In this document: positions 36,721 to 46,950 of the stretch, in pieces
How the letters are laid out: each line of letters begins with the position of its first letter
How positions within the stretch are numbered: the stretch's first letter is position 1
From: Jeotgalicoccus marinus DSM 19772
GTDB lineage: Bacteria > Bacillota > Bacilli > Staphylococcales > Salinicoccaceae
Assembly: GCF_000425825.1 (NCBI RefSeq)
Contig: NZ_KE384460.1
Coordinates: 334,779-398,778 of the forward strand
Direction: 5' to 3'
DNA: 64,000 nt
Translations under genes and position numbers: made by a program
Notes under the pieces: generated by a model
Seen by the model: only the letters and a program-made list of their open reading frames with translations
What the model was told of the DNA's origin: nothing
Database searches by the model: none

Positions 36721-38331
36721 ATGGATATTAAGAAGTATAATAGTGCAAGTAAATACTATGAAAAGAATATTTCAGAGTATAAAAAAGGTAATCTGGTTAT
36801 TAAAGATAACCTAGACCCTATAAAATTTAATAATTCGATAGACTGGAATTATAAACACGCAGATAATGCGAGGACTTACCAAGTATATTTGCACAGTTTA
36901 AATATCGTTAAAGATTTTGTGCAAATGTATTTAAAAACGAATGAGAAGAAATATCTTAAAGAAGCAAGAAACATTATAATTAATTGGTATAATAAAAACT
37001 TTGATTTAAATACAAGTAATTTAGCATGGAACGAACACGCAGCATCATATAGAATTAACAACATTATATACTTTCAAGAATATTCCGCAAATATAAAACT
37101 GTCTTCAAGAATTTTTAAGGCTCTTATTACAAAGCATGTTGACTTTTTAAATGATGACAAAAATTATCGTGATAATAATCATGGAATAATGATGGATAAC
37201 TCATTGTTAGTTGCTAGTTATTACCTAGAAGATGAGGAAAAGAAAGAGCTAATTATTTCCAAAGTATTTTATAGATTAAGCTATAGCATTAAAAGAGACT
37301 TTTCATACAAAGGATTACATCTTGAAAATTCACCTGAATATCATAGATTAGTTTTAACTCTTTTAAACAGATCGAAACGCATTTTACAAGAATTAAACAA
37401 GCCATTCCCAAAAGAGATTATAGATATATTAGATAATGCTAGGAAAATCACGTCGATATTCATAAAACCGAATCGTCAATATCCAGTTATCGGAGATACT
37501 GGGACAATATTTGATAAAAAAATACCGAAAAAATTTATAGATTTAATTGATTACGAAGCTGGATTGTCAATATTTAATAATAAAAATAGTAATAAAATTT
37601 CTGAAAGTACTTGGTTGTTGTTTAAGTCAGGTTACCAAAGTAAAACTCATAAACATATGGACGATTTGTCTTTTAATTTATTTGTAGATGGTGTTGATAT
37701 TTTTATAGACTCAGGGAAATATAACTATGAAATTTCAAATCCTATAAGAGAGAGTATTGTTTCACCAGAAGGACACAGTACAATTTATATAGAAGGTAAA
37801 AAATATAAGTTAACGTCTCCTCAAAAAGATCAACTAAAATTGTCTATAAATAAATTTATAAAAAAGAATAAATATAAATTAGTCTCAGCAAAAAATAATC
37901 TGTATCACGCTACTTTTATTAGCAGAACTTGCATCCTAACTGATTCTGACGAACTTATAATTTATGATTCGGTTAATTCCAAAATTAATCAGAAATATGT
38001 GCAAAATTTTATTTTGAATCCAAAAGCTGAGGTAAGTAAAATCGATAAGAATACTTTTAGCATTATTATTAATAATAAAAAATATTACTTACAAATTATT
38101 GCGAGAAATAACGAAAAAATAAATGCTGATCTCAAAGATACTTTAATTTCTTTAGAATTCGGTAAGGTAATAAAAACGCACAAAATACAGTTTAGTAAAC
38201 AAGCATCAACTACAAACTTCTTATCAGTATTTTATAAAGAAGAAAGTACCGTTAATATTAATGATTTAAAAATTGAAAAAGGTAAGATTATTTTTTCCGA
38301 CAAAAATAAACAACATATAATAAATCTATAA
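36721..38331 (+). CDS. Heparinase II/III-fold protein (lyase or epimerase), cytosolic
   Basis: A 536-residue protein of the heparinase II/III family. An alpha-helical toroid (about residues 1-290) carries NNH at 152-154 and ENSPEYH at 202-208, the candidate neutralising and catalytic residues. A beta-sandwich half opens with HKHMDDLSFN (310-319) and IDSGKYNY. There is no signal peptide, unusual for a degradative lyase. The fold also occurs in dermatan-sulfate uronyl epimerase, so a uronate-modifying role during synthesis is possible. The ATG at 36721 is chosen since AAAGGG lies 10 bases before it. First gene of the AT-rich operon. Confidence 0.75.
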   Translation: MDIKKYNSASKYYEKNISEYKKGNLVIKDNLDPIKFNNSIDWNYKHADNARTYQVYLHSLNIVKDFVQMYLKTNEKKYLKEARNIIINWYNKNFDLNTSNLAWNEHAASYRINNIIYFQEYSANIKLSSRIFKALITKHVDFLNDDKNYRDNNHGIMMDNSLLVASYYLEDEEKKELIISKVFYRLSYSIKRDFSYKGLHLENSPEYHRLVLTLLNRSKRILQELNKPFPKEIIDILDNARKITSIFIKPNRQYPVIGDTGTIFDKKIPKKFIDLIDYEAGLSIFNNKNSNKISESTWLLFKSGYQSKTHKHMDDLSFNLFVDGVDIFIDSGKYNYEISNPIRESIVSPEGHSTIYIEGKKYKLTSPQKDQLKLSINKFIKKNKYKLVSAKNNLYHATFISRTCILTDSDELIIYDSVNSKINQKYVQNFILNPKAEVSKIDKNTFSIIINNKKYYLQIIARNNEKINADLKDTLISLEFGKVIKTHKIQFSKQASTTNFLSVFYKEESTVNINDLKIEKGKIIFSDKNKQHIINL

Positions 38332-38342
38332 GGGTGTTTTAA

Positions 38343-39368
38343 ATGAATAATAATTTAATGAATTATAAGTATTCTAAACAGTATATTTTTATAGAAAATG
38401 AAGCAAACGTGATACTTAGAAACTTAAAAGAGGATGCAAAAGTTATAGATAATACTGATTATCAATGGAAAATAGTATCCAGTGTTACTCAGAAAAAATA
38501 TAACGGTGATGTGTACGATTTCATACAACTTGATGATCAAACTGTAGGTTGGGTAAAATTAAAAGATTCTATACAAATATTTAGATTTAAAGCTAAAACT
38601 TTTAAATTGATCGAAGATAAATATTATAGTGATGAAATTAACAGTAAATTAGATTTTGAAAAGGATTTCTATTCAGCATTTGAAGGGAAATTATTAACTG
38701 CAAAATCTGAAATTGAATATAATGGAAAAAAATTCTATGGAATTTTTTTGAAAAATAAATTTCAAGGATTCCATCCATCATCGTATTTAGATGAAGCAGT
38801 TGAATATAACATATCTCTAAAGAGAGATAGTTTAATAAATTCCGAAAAATTATATACGGTTAGTACTTTAAATAACGCAATCGATGATCAAGTTGATATT
38901 AATACTTTGACTTTAGTACTTGCATTTCACTCTAAAAAAATAGCAAAATTACAAATAGATGATAAGGAAATGTATTGGACCTCATTAAGCAATATTGAAA
39001 ATATTAATGAAGTATTAAATATGAGTGGTCAAAATTTTGAAAAAAATGAAGAAGATAAGTTGATTGAGGATATATTATATAGTGTTGATATAGAAAGAAA
39101 TAAAACAAAAAAAATTGTAAAATCAGTTATTTCTGCTAAAGAATTCTTGAATCTAAATAAAGATAGTAAACAGTATATGAGCTTTCCTGATACTGAAATT
39201 AAAAAATTAGAAAATGAATTAAAACTCACAAAAGAGAGACTAGAGTCACAAAAAGATTATAATAACAGGTTAGCTGAGCAAAAAAATCGGTATAAAGAGC
39301 GTATGGTTTTTGTTGAAGAAAAGTTAAAAGAATTAGATGGGAAATATAAAGAGCTAAAGAAAAAATAG
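38343..39368 (+). CDS. GW/SH3-like repeat protein with C-terminal coiled coil
   Basis: A 341-residue protein without signal peptide. The first ~230 residues show up to three SH3-like units of the GW type (VYDFIQLDDQTVGWVKL, FYGIFLKNKFQGFHPSS, and a weaker third). Residues ~285-341 form a highly charged coiled coil (KKLENELKLTKERLESQ). GW modules outside the cell bind teichoic acids; here the protein appears intracellular, so it may hold the growing polymer or scaffold the transferases. It starts 12 bases after the heparinase-like gene and ends 12 bases before the next. Confidence 0.55.
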   Translation: MNNNLMNYKYSKQYIFIENEANVILRNLKEDAKVIDNTDYQWKIVSSVTQKKYNGDVYDFIQLDDQTVGWVKLKDSIQIFRFKAKTFKLIEDKYYSDEINSKLDFEKDFYSAFEGKLLTAKSEIEYNGKKFYGIFLKNKFQGFHPSSYLDEAVEYNISLKRDSLINSEKLYTVSTLNNAIDDQVDINTLTLVLAFHSKKIAKLQIDDKEMYWTSLSNIENINEVLNMSGQNFEKNEEDKLIEDILYSVDIERNKTKKIVKSVISAKEFLNLNKDSKQYMSFPDTEIKKLENELKLTKERLESQKDYNNRLAEQKNRYKERMVFVEEKLKELDGKYKELKKK

Positions 39369-39380
39369 GTGGTGAAAAAA

Positions 39381-41993
39381 ATGGACAAGAAAACTTTAGA
39401 AAATAAAATGAAAAAGTATAATAAATTATACAAGAAAGATTTTAATTTGACATTAAATAAAATGATTAATGATTTGAATCCTAGTGTTAATATTAGTGAA
39501 TATAGTAAAAATTTTAATAATAAACAAGAAACGGATCTTTTTTATTATCTTAAAGTAAAGGAACTCGGGAGACAGCATGCGCTTGATGAATACATCGATA
39601 TTATAAATCGTAATGAAATAACAGAGAGCAATGGGAGTAGATTTTTTGAAAAATTAAATTTAAATATTGGTATAATTGCAGATGAGTTTTTATATGAATC
39701 ATTTAAAAACATTGCGAATATAAAATATTTATCTAGAAATGATATTTCTGTGGATAAATCATTAGATTTTGTAATTTTTGCTACAACTTGGAGAGGAGTT
39801 GACAATTCGTGGGTAGGTGTTGCTAATCCCTTTTCTGAAGCAAGAAAAGATATGTTGAATCTCATTGACTTATATAAAAGTGAAGGTATAACAACTGTGT
39901 TCTACTCCAAGGAAGACCCCGTGAATTATAATTTATTTAAGGATATGTCTAAACCATGTGATTATATATATACAACTTCACAAGAAGTAGTGAATGATTA
40001 TATTAGTTACACTGGTAATGAAAATGTGGATGTACTTCAATTTGGAATAAACCCTACAATACATAACCCGGTTGGTACTAGAAGTAAATTTGCTGAGCAA
40101 TATAAGAACAAAATACTATTTGCAGGATCTTGGTTAGTTAAATATCCGGTACGCATGACAGAAACTCAAAGACTCTTTGATTCGATTTTAAAAGAAACGG
40201 AAGATTTAATTATAATAGATAGAAATTTAGAACTTGAGAATCCAAGATACCAGTTCCCATCAAAATATATAAATAACATTACATTCCCAGTAAAACATAA
40301 TTTGTTAATGAAATTGCATAAAATTTTTAGATGGAGTATTAATATGAACTCTGTAAAATACTCTGAAACTATGTTTGCAAATAGAGTGTATGAATTACAA
40401 GCATTCGGAAATATATTATTATCAAATTACAACACTGGAATAAATAATATCTTTCCTAATGTCAGAATGATTAATGATAAAGAAGATTTTAAATTATTAT
40501 ATAATACCAATGAAAATGATCTTTTAGAGTTACAAGCTAAAGGAATTAGAAGTGTAATGAAAAATCACACAACTTATCATAGATTATCTAAAATTGCTTC
40601 GGACATAGGTTTAAGTGCTAACCAATATGAGGATGCTAAAATACTGATAATTATGAAAGACTACTCAGACGAAAATATTGATAATTATGAAAGACAGATA
40701 TATGAAAATAAATTCAAATGCCAAGAATCAGAAATATCTACAATTGATCTTAAAGAATATGATTATATAACATTCTTTTCTAGCAACATACTTTATGAGG
40801 AATACTATCTGGATGATATGGTTTCTGCATTTAAATATGTTGATGTAGATTTTGTGACTAAAAATAGTAACCTTGAAAAACATAATTATGTAAATAATAT
40901 AAATGATACCTATCTCTCAATGATTTCAACTAAAAATATTCAAAGCATTAATGAAATAGATAATTTAAATGTAGGGTATAATTTAGATGATGTTGAAGTG
41001 TTCAAAAATAAGCAAGAATATAAAAATAGAGTAACTAAAGATTTAAGCGTCATTGTACCAATACATAACAATGGCTCTTATTTAGAGGAGAAATGTTTTG
41101 CTAGTTTGAAGAGGTCCTCAATATTCGAAAAGATGGAAATAATTTTTGTAAATGACGGTTGTACTGATGAATATACAATAAAAATTATTAACCGCTTAAG
41201 AAGAAGACATCCAGATATAGTTTACATTGAAAATGATACAGGATCAGGAAGTGCTTCAAAACCTAGAAACCAAGGTGTTAAAATAGCGAGTACGGATTTA
41301 ATAACTTATCTCGATCCAGATAATGAAGCTACTGGTGATGGATATGCTCATATGTTAGAAGCTATAAAAGAAAAAAATGTGGATATGGTTGTTGGCAATA
41401 TAGTAAAAGAATCTAATGAGAAAAAGAATACCATTAGTTATACTAATGTTATAAAAAATAATAATTATGGTAAGTTATATATTGACGATCCACAAGCATT
41501 TCTAAAAAGAAGCGAGATGAGAGTTCAAAGTATCCAAGCACTAATAGTCAAGAAAAATATAATACTAGATAATGATATCACTATGGTTGAAGGCGCTGCT
41601 GGGCAGGATACAATGTTTTTCCAAGAATTAGTGCTCAATTGCAACAGTATCCAAGGTGTAAACAAACTCATTCACATCTATTATGCAGCAGTATCTGGTA
41701 GTGTTACGAATACAGTTAGTAAAAAATTTTTTATCAAGTATCTAATTTTAGAAAAAGAGCGTGTTCCTTTCTTAAATAAGTACGGACTAATGGAAACTTA
41801 TTTAGAAGAAAGATTTAACTTTTATATAAAAAAATGGTACAAACCGAGATTAGATAGATTACAGCCAGAAGACAGAAAAGAGTCGATCAAACTATTTCTA
41901 GATATTCTAGATTTGTATAAAGAATATCAGCCTGTCTATGATTTAGATAATCAAAAATTAATTGAGGAATTATCACAAGAGTTAGTTAATTAA
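39381..41993 (+). CDS. Two-domain glycosyltransferase: CgeB-like GT-B plus GT2
   Basis: An 870-residue fusion. The N-terminal ~420 residues are a GT-B protein with CgeB/DUF3880-like features: TTVFYSKEDPVNYNLF, then KILFAGSWLVKYPVR, then FANRVYELQAFGNILLSNY. From about residue 545 a GT2 domain starts with LSVIVPIHNNGSYLEE, has EIIFVNDGCTD and the acidic metal site YLDPDNEA, and ends around residue 780. A helical tail follows. It probably adds two different sugars of one repeat unit. The ATG at 39381 follows AGGTGGTG. Confidence 0.8.
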   Translation: MDKKTLENKMKKYNKLYKKDFNLTLNKMINDLNPSVNISEYSKNFNNKQETDLFYYLKVKELGRQHALDEYIDIINRNEITESNGSRFFEKLNLNIGIIADEFLYESFKNIANIKYLSRNDISVDKSLDFVIFATTWRGVDNSWVGVANPFSEARKDMLNLIDLYKSEGITTVFYSKEDPVNYNLFKDMSKPCDYIYTTSQEVVNDYISYTGNENVDVLQFGINPTIHNPVGTRSKFAEQYKNKILFAGSWLVKYPVRMTETQRLFDSILKETEDLIIIDRNLELENPRYQFPSKYINNITFPVKHNLLMKLHKIFRWSINMNSVKYSETMFANRVYELQAFGNILLSNYNTGINNIFPNVRMINDKEDFKLLYNTNENDLLELQAKGIRSVMKNHTTYHRLSKIASDIGLSANQYEDAKILIIMKDYSDENIDNYERQIYENKFKCQESEISTIDLKEYDYITFFSSNILYEEYYLDDMVSAFKYVDVDFVTKNSNLEKHNYVNNINDTYLSMISTKNIQSINEIDNLNVGYNLDDVEVFKNKQEYKNRVTKDLSVIVPIHNNGSYLEEKCFASLKRSSIFEKMEIIFVNDGCTDEYTIKIINRLRRRHPDIVYIENDTGSGSASKPRNQGVKIASTDLITYLDPDNEATGDGYAHMLEAIKEKNVDMVVGNIVKESNEKKNTISYTNVIKNNNYGKLYIDDPQAFLKRSEMRVQSIQALIVKKNIILDNDITMVEGAAGQDTMFFQELVLNCNSIQGVNKLIHIYYAAVSGSVTNTVSKKFFIKYLILEKERVPFLNKYGLMETYLEERFNFYIKKWYKPRLDRLQPEDRKESIKLFLDILDLYKEYQPVYDLDNQKLIEELSQELVN

Positions 41994-42009
41994 GAATGAG
42001 AGGGATTGT

Positions 42010-42522
42010 ATGTTAAGTAAAGAAATTGAGTTATCTTCTTCTTATATTGAGTATCATATTAATGATAACTTTGACTATCATAAAGAAATTATTAATCTTA
42101 AAGATATAAAGATTATTATAAACTTAAACAATCATTCTACGTTTGATGAAAACTATGACTATCTTTTCACTATTCCATTTAATAAACATGTTGAACTAAG
42201 AGCTAATAAACATAGCATTCACCGTATAGATTTGGAAAAAATAGTGAAGAAGTTCTTAATTAAGAAAATTGAAGTAGAAGATTATCATTACTATATAAAT
42301 TGTTTTACATCTGAACAATTATCAGAGCCAATAATTTTCAACAACCGAAAAATTATTGGCAAGATGAAACTCTTACCACGAAGTATTAATTCTTTATCTA
42401 AATCTCATGAGTTAGTTTATACAGCAAATAATATTCTAAACAAATATAAAGAAGTGGATGAAAATTTCAAAGTTATAAAACAGAAATTAAATTATGTTAA
42501 TTCACTTGCAAGTAAGATGTAG
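42010..42522 (+). CDS. Small protein of unknown function in the glycosyltransferase operon
   Basis: A 170-residue protein I do not recognise. It is rich in Asn, Ile, Lys and Tyr, with no signal peptide, membrane helix or catalytic motif. The N-terminal ~110 residues look like alternating strands; the last ~45 are helical. It lies 16 bases after one bifunctional glycosyltransferase and 12 bases before another, so it may be a partner of one of them. Upstream GAGAGGG could serve as ribosome-binding site. Confidence 0.6.
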   Translation: MLSKEIELSSSYIEYHINDNFDYHKEIINLKDIKIIINLNNHSTFDENYDYLFTIPFNKHVELRANKHSIHRIDLEKIVKKFLIKKIEVEDYHYYINCFTSEQLSEPIIFNNRKIIGKMKLLPRSINSLSKSHELVYTANNILNKYKEVDENFKVIKQKLNYVNSLASKM

Positions 42523-42534
42523 GAGGAAGTTCCC

Positions 42535-45096
42535 TTGTATGATAAATATCAGGATCAAATAAAATTGATAAGTAAAGAATTAAATGAGAATACTGATAAA
42601 CTAGACAAAGGCATATCCATTGTAATCCCTGTTTATGATGGTTTTAACTATATCAATACTTGCTTAGAGAGTATTCTTAATCAAGAAATTTCTACTGCAA
42701 ATTACGAGGTTATCATTGTCTTTAACGGTAAATTTGTAGACGATGTAAACTATATATACAATCAAATCAATAAATATAATACTATTGATATTACATTGTT
42801 AATTAATGATGAACCAAGTGCAGGAGCAGCTAGAAATTTAGGTGTTAGATATGCAAATTACACACATGTTACTTTTATTGATATTGACGATTATATTTCA
42901 CCTAATTTTATACAATCAGGATTTGATTTTTTAGATCCACAAACTATTTTGTACACTCAAATTCACAATATATCAGATGGATATATTGATACTACAAACA
43001 GTTTAAATTATGAAATCATCAATGCATCTAATAAAAAATCAATAGCGCTTATGGATTTAAACAAAATATCAACTATTACTGCATGTAAAATAATACCTAA
43101 AAAATTCTTGTTAACTCAAGAATTCAGATCCTCTCTAAAAAGTGGTGAAGACACTGTTTACTTTTGTGAACTTTTTGCAAATAATAGACCTAAACTACAG
43201 ATTGTCCCGATAGAAGAAAATGCTATTTATTACAGAGTAATAAGAATGAATTCTATTTCACGTAAGGCAGAAAACTTTGATTTCTTAATACTTCAAAGAG
43301 TTGAGATTCTAGAAATTTTAGATGAGCTATATGATTTAGTAAAAAATAAACAGGTTCAAAGATTGATTCGTTCTAAATATTTAGCGCAAATAGTATTTAT
43401 GAATAATTATATTAAAAATAATTTAGATGAGCATGGTAAGATTATTGATTTAGTAAGTAATATGAATTTACAACATTTTGATTACTCAGTTTTAAATAGA
43501 AATCTAGCTAAAAAGCTCGTTATATCATATTGTTTTCCTCCATTTAGTGATACTAGTGCAACCATTGTTTCTAAAAGAATTTTAGAAGAAAATCAAATTG
43601 TTGATGTCATATCCAATAATATGAGTAAAATAAGGAAAAAAGAGCATTCATTAAAAAAAATTATAAGACACTTAGTAGGGGAGAATAAGACAAGTAATAA
43701 CCAAGCATCATTTAGTAATATGTTTTATTTAAATAAATTTGTAGACGACGCATTCAATTTATTTTCCAAGAATTTGGAAAGGTATGAAGAAATTTATAGC
43801 CGGGCTATGTTTCCTATCTCACACTTCCCTCCTCTATTCATGAAAGTTTTAAAACCAGAAGTTAGATGGGTAGCTGAGTTTTCAGATCCACTTCTAATGG
43901 ATATACATTCTAATAAAAGATTTGCAGATATTGAGAATGTGAATCTAGTAAAATATTTAACGGGTGAAATACTTGGACCTTTTAAAAAATATGTTGATAA
44001 CAACCTTTTTAATCTGATGGAGATTATACCTTTTGCTTTAGCAGATGAATTAGTATTTACAAATGAACATCAATTGGAAACAATGATTGAACGCTTCAAT
44101 AGTGAAGAGAAAGCAATACTTAGAAAAAAATCAGTTATACACAAGCATCCTACACTAGATAGAGAATATTATAATCTGAAGATAAGTACAATTAAATTTG
44201 ATGAATCTGTTATTAATATAGGGTACTTTGGCAACTTTTATGAAAATAGAAGTTATCATCATTTTATTAAGTTAATTGATTATTTGAATCATAAATTTGA
44301 ATATCAGTTCAAGCTTCATTTATTCACTAACATCGATGTTATATCAGAAGAAGAGCAAACAGTATTAGAAAACTTAAATATAAATTTATATCCTTACTTG
44401 TCATTCCTAGAATTCTTAAATACAACTCAGAATTTGGACTTTTTATTAATAAGTGATGCGTTAACCCATGGTATTAAAGATAAAAACCCATACTTACCAT
44501 CAAAACTCAGTGACTATTTAGGTAGTAATACACCTATAATTGGTTTTGTTGAAAATGGAAGTATCATGAGTAATGATAAAAATGGAATTATAAAAATTAA
44601 TATGGATAATTTTAAACATGATGAATTTAATATTAAGGACAATACTTTAACAGAAATCAAAGAGAAAATTGATAAAGGTAATGATAGAAGGTATCTAGTA
44701 TATGGTCCTGACTCTACAGATTTATATCGTGATAATGTAGAATTATCAGTTAGTCCTGATTTGAGCATAAATAATCTTCGACTAAAAGAATGGATTATAA
44801 AGCCGGTTAAACTACCTATAAAGATGAAGAATACTTATACTCTATACTATAAAAATATAGGAGAAGAAATTGAAAAGATAAGTATACAAAGTTTTTATAG
44901 TGTCAAAAATGTTATTAAAGTTAATATAGATTTCAATGGTGAATTCAATAATGATATTTGTATAACAAAATTTAGAAATATTAAAGAAGTTTCTGTAAAT
45001 CCAAATGAATATATTAAGATAAAACTAAAATATAAAAAGTATTATAATCAAAAAAGTTTTCTTGAGGCAGGAAGACTAAAATTGACCAACCTCTAA
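42535..45096 (+). CDS. Two-domain glycosyltransferase: GT2 plus GT-B, with C-terminal beta module
   Basis: An 853-residue protein. A GT2 domain (about residues 25-250) has ISIVIPVYDGFNYI and the metal motif FIDIDDYIS. From about residue 320 a GT-B-like region begins (LAKKLVISYCFPPFSDTSA), with INIGYFGNFYENRSYHHF and the donor-side run LPSKLSDYLGSNTPIIGF. The last ~90 residues form a beta module (NTYTLYYKNIGEEIEKI, ending YNQKSFLEAGRLKLT) that resembles the end of the next protein. The start is TTG at 42535, fixed by AGGAGG 8 bases upstream. Confidence 0.78.
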   Translation: MYDKYQDQIKLISKELNENTDKLDKGISIVIPVYDGFNYINTCLESILNQEISTANYEVIIVFNGKFVDDVNYIYNQINKYNTIDITLLINDEPSAGAARNLGVRYANYTHVTFIDIDDYISPNFIQSGFDFLDPQTILYTQIHNISDGYIDTTNSLNYEIINASNKKSIALMDLNKISTITACKIIPKKFLLTQEFRSSLKSGEDTVYFCELFANNRPKLQIVPIEENAIYYRVIRMNSISRKAENFDFLILQRVEILEILDELYDLVKNKQVQRLIRSKYLAQIVFMNNYIKNNLDEHGKIIDLVSNMNLQHFDYSVLNRNLAKKLVISYCFPPFSDTSATIVSKRILEENQIVDVISNNMSKIRKKEHSLKKIIRHLVGENKTSNNQASFSNMFYLNKFVDDAFNLFSKNLERYEEIYSRAMFPISHFPPLFMKVLKPEVRWVAEFSDPLLMDIHSNKRFADIENVNLVKYLTGEILGPFKKYVDNNLFNLMEIIPFALADELVFTNEHQLETMIERFNSEEKAILRKKSVIHKHPTLDREYYNLKISTIKFDESVINIGYFGNFYENRSYHHFIKLIDYLNHKFEYQFKLHLFTNIDVISEEEQTVLENLNINLYPYLSFLEFLNTTQNLDFLLISDALTHGIKDKNPYLPSKLSDYLGSNTPIIGFVENGSIMSNDKNGIIKINMDNFKHDEFNIKDNTLTEIKEKIDKGNDRRYLVYGPDSTDLYRDNVELSVSPDLSINNLRLKEWIIKPVKLPIKMKNTYTLYYKNIGEEIEKISIQSFYSVKNVIKVNIDFNGEFNNDICITKFRNIKEVSVNPNEYIKIKLKYKKYYNQKSFLEAGRLKLTNL

Positions 45097-45124
45097 TATT
45101 TTTACTGAGAATAGGAGTGAAGAT

Positions 45125-46924
45125 ATGGTCATAAAATCATACAGGAAAGATCAATTTTTAATTTCAAATGAAAAATTAGAAAATATCCCTGAATATTTAG
45201 ATCATGAAGAAAAATTATCAAATGCGTACTTTTACTACGAAAATTCAAGTAATTTAACGCATTATATTGATGGAGAAATTACAATTTACATGTTAGGTTA
45301 TATTCTAGATATTAGAAACCCAAAAAAAGATTACGATGAAATATTAGAAGACTTAAATAAGCAATACAGGAAATCACATGAACATTTTCATGATACTTTA
45401 GATTACTTTAATGGGAGATATATTTTAATTATTAGTGACTCTACTGATACTCAGATATACACAGATGCAACTTCTATGAAACCAATTTTTTATTGGAATA
45501 AAGAATTATTTGGTTCTCATGAAGTGATAGTTCGTGAAGTAGTGAACAGTAACAAAGGTACCACTTTGAAGACAAGATGGACTAATGGCTATATGGATTA
45601 TACAGGTACCCAATCTATCTATAAATTCAATTGCAATAACTATTTTTCTTTCAAAGAAAATTCGTTCAATAGATATTTTCCTAGATACGAGATTGAAAAT
45701 CAATCAGTTAATGAAATAGTTGAAAAAACTATTCCTTTACTTAGAAATCAGGTTGAATGGTTATCGAGACTTGACAAAACACTATATATATCTGTAACGG
45801 GGGGAGTAGATTCAAAGGTATCTTTGGCAATTCTTAAATCTATCAAATCTAAACTGAATTTATTCACATACTTAATTGATTTTGAAATGGAGAAAGATGG
45901 ACCTAGAAAAGAAATCTATCTGCGTGATAAGGAATTAGTAGACAGATTAATTTATAATTTTGATTTAAACCATGATTATTATAACTTTGGAGATTTAAAT
46001 ATCCCGGAAGAATTTATAAAGAAAATGAAATATAATTTTAGTTCTGCACATTCCAATGAAGTAGCATATCTAGTAAGAGAGAATATGGATTGTGGTAGTA
46101 TCCATATTAAGTCCAATATATATGAAATGGCAAAATTACCATATACTCAATCTGGTTATAAAGTAACAAAAATAGAAGATGGATATAATATCTCTAAAAA
46201 GTGGTTACCTAAAAGTATTCGAGATAAGAATGACGTAGGTAAGAAAATGTATTTGGCTGCAGCTGACAGATGTAATTTAACTCGTGAAAATATTCTAAAT
46301 GCTAATTTAAGTATGATGTTATATCTTGAATCAAAACTTAGTAATTGGCATAGTTGTATAACTCAAGAAACAGATGCTGTACAAGAAACTTTTATATTGT
46401 TTAACAGTAAATATTTATTGAGAAATTTATTGTCATTAAAAATGAATGACAGAGTAAACGCTACGCTTTTACATATGTATATTAAAGAATTCTGGCCGTT
46501 CTTAAATTACCAGGTAGCAAATAGTTATGATACTTTAGAGGTATATAAAGATAATTATGTAGACGTAGTTCACCCTAACGAATATCTAAAAATTATTAAT
46601 CCAATGAATGTTAGTATTTCTAATAATGGAAATACTATTTATATTAAACCAACAAATGGAATAGCGTTACGAGACACCAAGATTAATTTTGAAATACTTA
46701 ATGACAGTACTTCTGATGTATCAGTCAACATTAAAAGTTATTATAGTCACCCAGAAAAAAATATTTTTTTAATAGTGGATAAAAAAAGACTCTCAATTAA
46801 TAATTTTACTAATGGGCAAAGTATAGATTTAAAAGGTAAAACGTCTGTAAAAATTCAAATAGACTACAAAAAAAACTTTAAGTTTGATTCATGGTTTAAA
46901 GCAGGAGAAATATCTATAAGTTAG
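45125..46924 (+). CDS. Asparagine-synthase-like ligase without glutaminase cysteine
   Basis: A 599-residue protein. Residues ~1-170 resemble the N-terminal amidotransferase domain of AsnB (FNGRYILIISDS, DATSMKPIFYW) but begin Met-Val, so the Cys2 nucleophile is absent. Residues ~190-490 are the ATP-pyrophosphatase synthase domain, with the PP-loop SVTGGVDSK at 223-231. The last ~100 residues form a beta module shared with the preceding protein. AsnB homologues in O-antigen loci, for example Pseudomonas WbpS, amidate uronic acids; with WecC nearby that is a reasonable guess. Ammonia would have to come from elsewhere, or an amine may be the true co-substrate. Confidence 0.72.
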   Translation: MVIKSYRKDQFLISNEKLENIPEYLDHEEKLSNAYFYYENSSNLTHYIDGEITIYMLGYILDIRNPKKDYDEILEDLNKQYRKSHEHFHDTLDYFNGRYILIISDSTDTQIYTDATSMKPIFYWNKELFGSHEVIVREVVNSNKGTTLKTRWTNGYMDYTGTQSIYKFNCNNYFSFKENSFNRYFPRYEIENQSVNEIVEKTIPLLRNQVEWLSRLDKTLYISVTGGVDSKVSLAILKSIKSKLNLFTYLIDFEMEKDGPRKEIYLRDKELVDRLIYNFDLNHDYYNFGDLNIPEEFIKKMKYNFSSAHSNEVAYLVRENMDCGSIHIKSNIYEMAKLPYTQSGYKVTKIEDGYNISKKWLPKSIRDKNDVGKKMYLAAADRCNLTRENILNANLSMMLYLESKLSNWHSCITQETDAVQETFILFNSKYLLRNLLSLKMNDRVNATLLHMYIKEFWPFLNYQVANSYDTLEVYKDNYVDVVHPNEYLKIINPMNVSISNNGNTIYIKPTNGIALRDTKINFEILNDSTSDVSVNIKSYYSHPEKNIFLIVDKKRLSINNFTNGQSIDLKGKTSVKIQIDYKKNFKFDSWFKAGEISIS

Positions 46925-46950
46925 TTAATTTAAGTTAGGGGGTGCATTAA

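Noticed and set aside
45125-46924. Housekeeping asparagine synthetase
   Set aside because: No Cys2, extra C-terminal beta domain and placement inside a glycan operon argue against AsnB itself.
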